From the NCBI GenBank assembly GCA_024680365.1, contig JAILCN010000123.1, forward strand, positions 1-34,061: a stretch of 34,061 nt of DNA, written 5' to 3'. The notes below the pieces were generated by a model. That model was not told where the DNA came from. It did no database searches and saw nothing but the letters and a program-made list of their open reading frames with translations. The translations under genes and the position numbers were made by a program. Positions 33,899 to 34,061 of the stretch are shown one piece after another (the stretch's first letter is position 1; each line of letters begins with the position of its first letter). Origin of the DNA: Solobacterium sp. GTDB lineage: Bacteria > Bacillota_I > Bacilli_A > Erysipelotrichales > Erysipelotrichaceae.

Positions 33899-34061
33899 TC
33901 ACTCCGGAAGCTCAATTCTGATCTCAACATTGCCATTGACAGCAAGACCTTCAAACTCAGCTCCCTGGAACCCTATGACCTTTGTTTCACCGGCCTGTTT
34001 TCCGCCGATGAAGACCGTAACTTCCGCGTTTTCCAGACCGTCAATGTAGTTTTCGTTATAC
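33899..34061 (-). CDS. Unidentified protein, C-terminal 53 residues only
   Basis: The minus strand reads an open frame to the TGA at 33901-33899, ending with GNVEIRIELPE; the rest lies beyond the right edge. The visible part is rich in Val, Gly, Glu and alternating hydrophobic residues, suggesting beta strands, possibly a late extracytoplasmic domain. The siderophore-binding gene follows 70 bases later with no T-run terminator between them, so it may belong to the same iron-linked operon. The family is not recognisable from this fragment. Confidence 0.6.
   Translation of the reverse strand, partial: YNENYIDGLENAEVTVFIGGKQAGETKVIGFQGAEFEGLAVNGNVEIRIELPE

Overview
The window is about 34 kb of densely coding bacterial DNA of roughly 50% GC. 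It suggests an anaerobic, Gram-positive Bacillota (Firmicutes) bacterium of a gut type, perhaps Erysipelotrichales or a related group. The reasons are AGGAGG-type ribosome binding sites, several lipobox lipoproteins acting as solute-binding proteins, a fused FeoA-FeoB iron(II) transporter, a BMP-type nucleoside importer and a RumA-type 23S rRNA methyltransferase. The lineage is inferred from gene style only; there is no rRNA gene. No tRNA, CRISPR array, insertion sequence or prophage gene was seen, and no gap between genes exceeds about 140 bases.

Almost everything is on the minus strand, so the operons read from right to left. (1) 1-3060: an alkaline-phosphatase-superfamily hydrolase, an AprA/fumarate-reductase-like flavoprotein and a two-cluster ferredoxin cut by the window edge. 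(2) 3083-7560: a membrane-bound Mrr-type nuclease-like protein, a FAD oxidoreductase, a RocB-like M20 peptidase and an HD hydrolase, ending at a clear terminator. (3) 7610-9000: two single-gene units encoding OB-fold proteins, one SSB-like and one a lipoprotein. (4) 9031-15190: a sugar ABC importer (ATPase, two permeases, binding protein), then, after a terminator, a GH1 6-phospho-beta-glucosidase-like enzyme with its own palindromic operator-like site. (5) 15202-20190: a BMP-family nucleoside importer with a terminator between the binding protein and the ABC genes. (6) 20214-22606: feoAB fusion. (7) 22693-26600: the only plus-strand block, holding an MBOAT acyltransferase, a DHHW protein (together a likely exopolysaccharide O-acetylation pair) and an RNA methyltransferase. 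(8) 26577-34061: a siderophore-type iron ABC importer whose genes run, by start/stop overlaps, into two paralogous transglutaminase-like lipoproteins and a Sel1-repeat protein.

The strongest candidate for an undescribed system is block 8. Two lipoproteins with a transglutaminase/protease fold keep the Cys and His of the triad but both carry Cys where Asp is expected. They are translationally coupled to an iron-chelate importer, which itself has a 19-codon leader ORF containing a hairpin. Iron is also addressed by feoAB, and nucleoside and carbohydrate uptake by blocks 5 and 4. Two genes in blocks 2 and 3 have TATAAT exactly 7 bases before the ATG and no ribosome binding site, suggesting leaderless transcripts.
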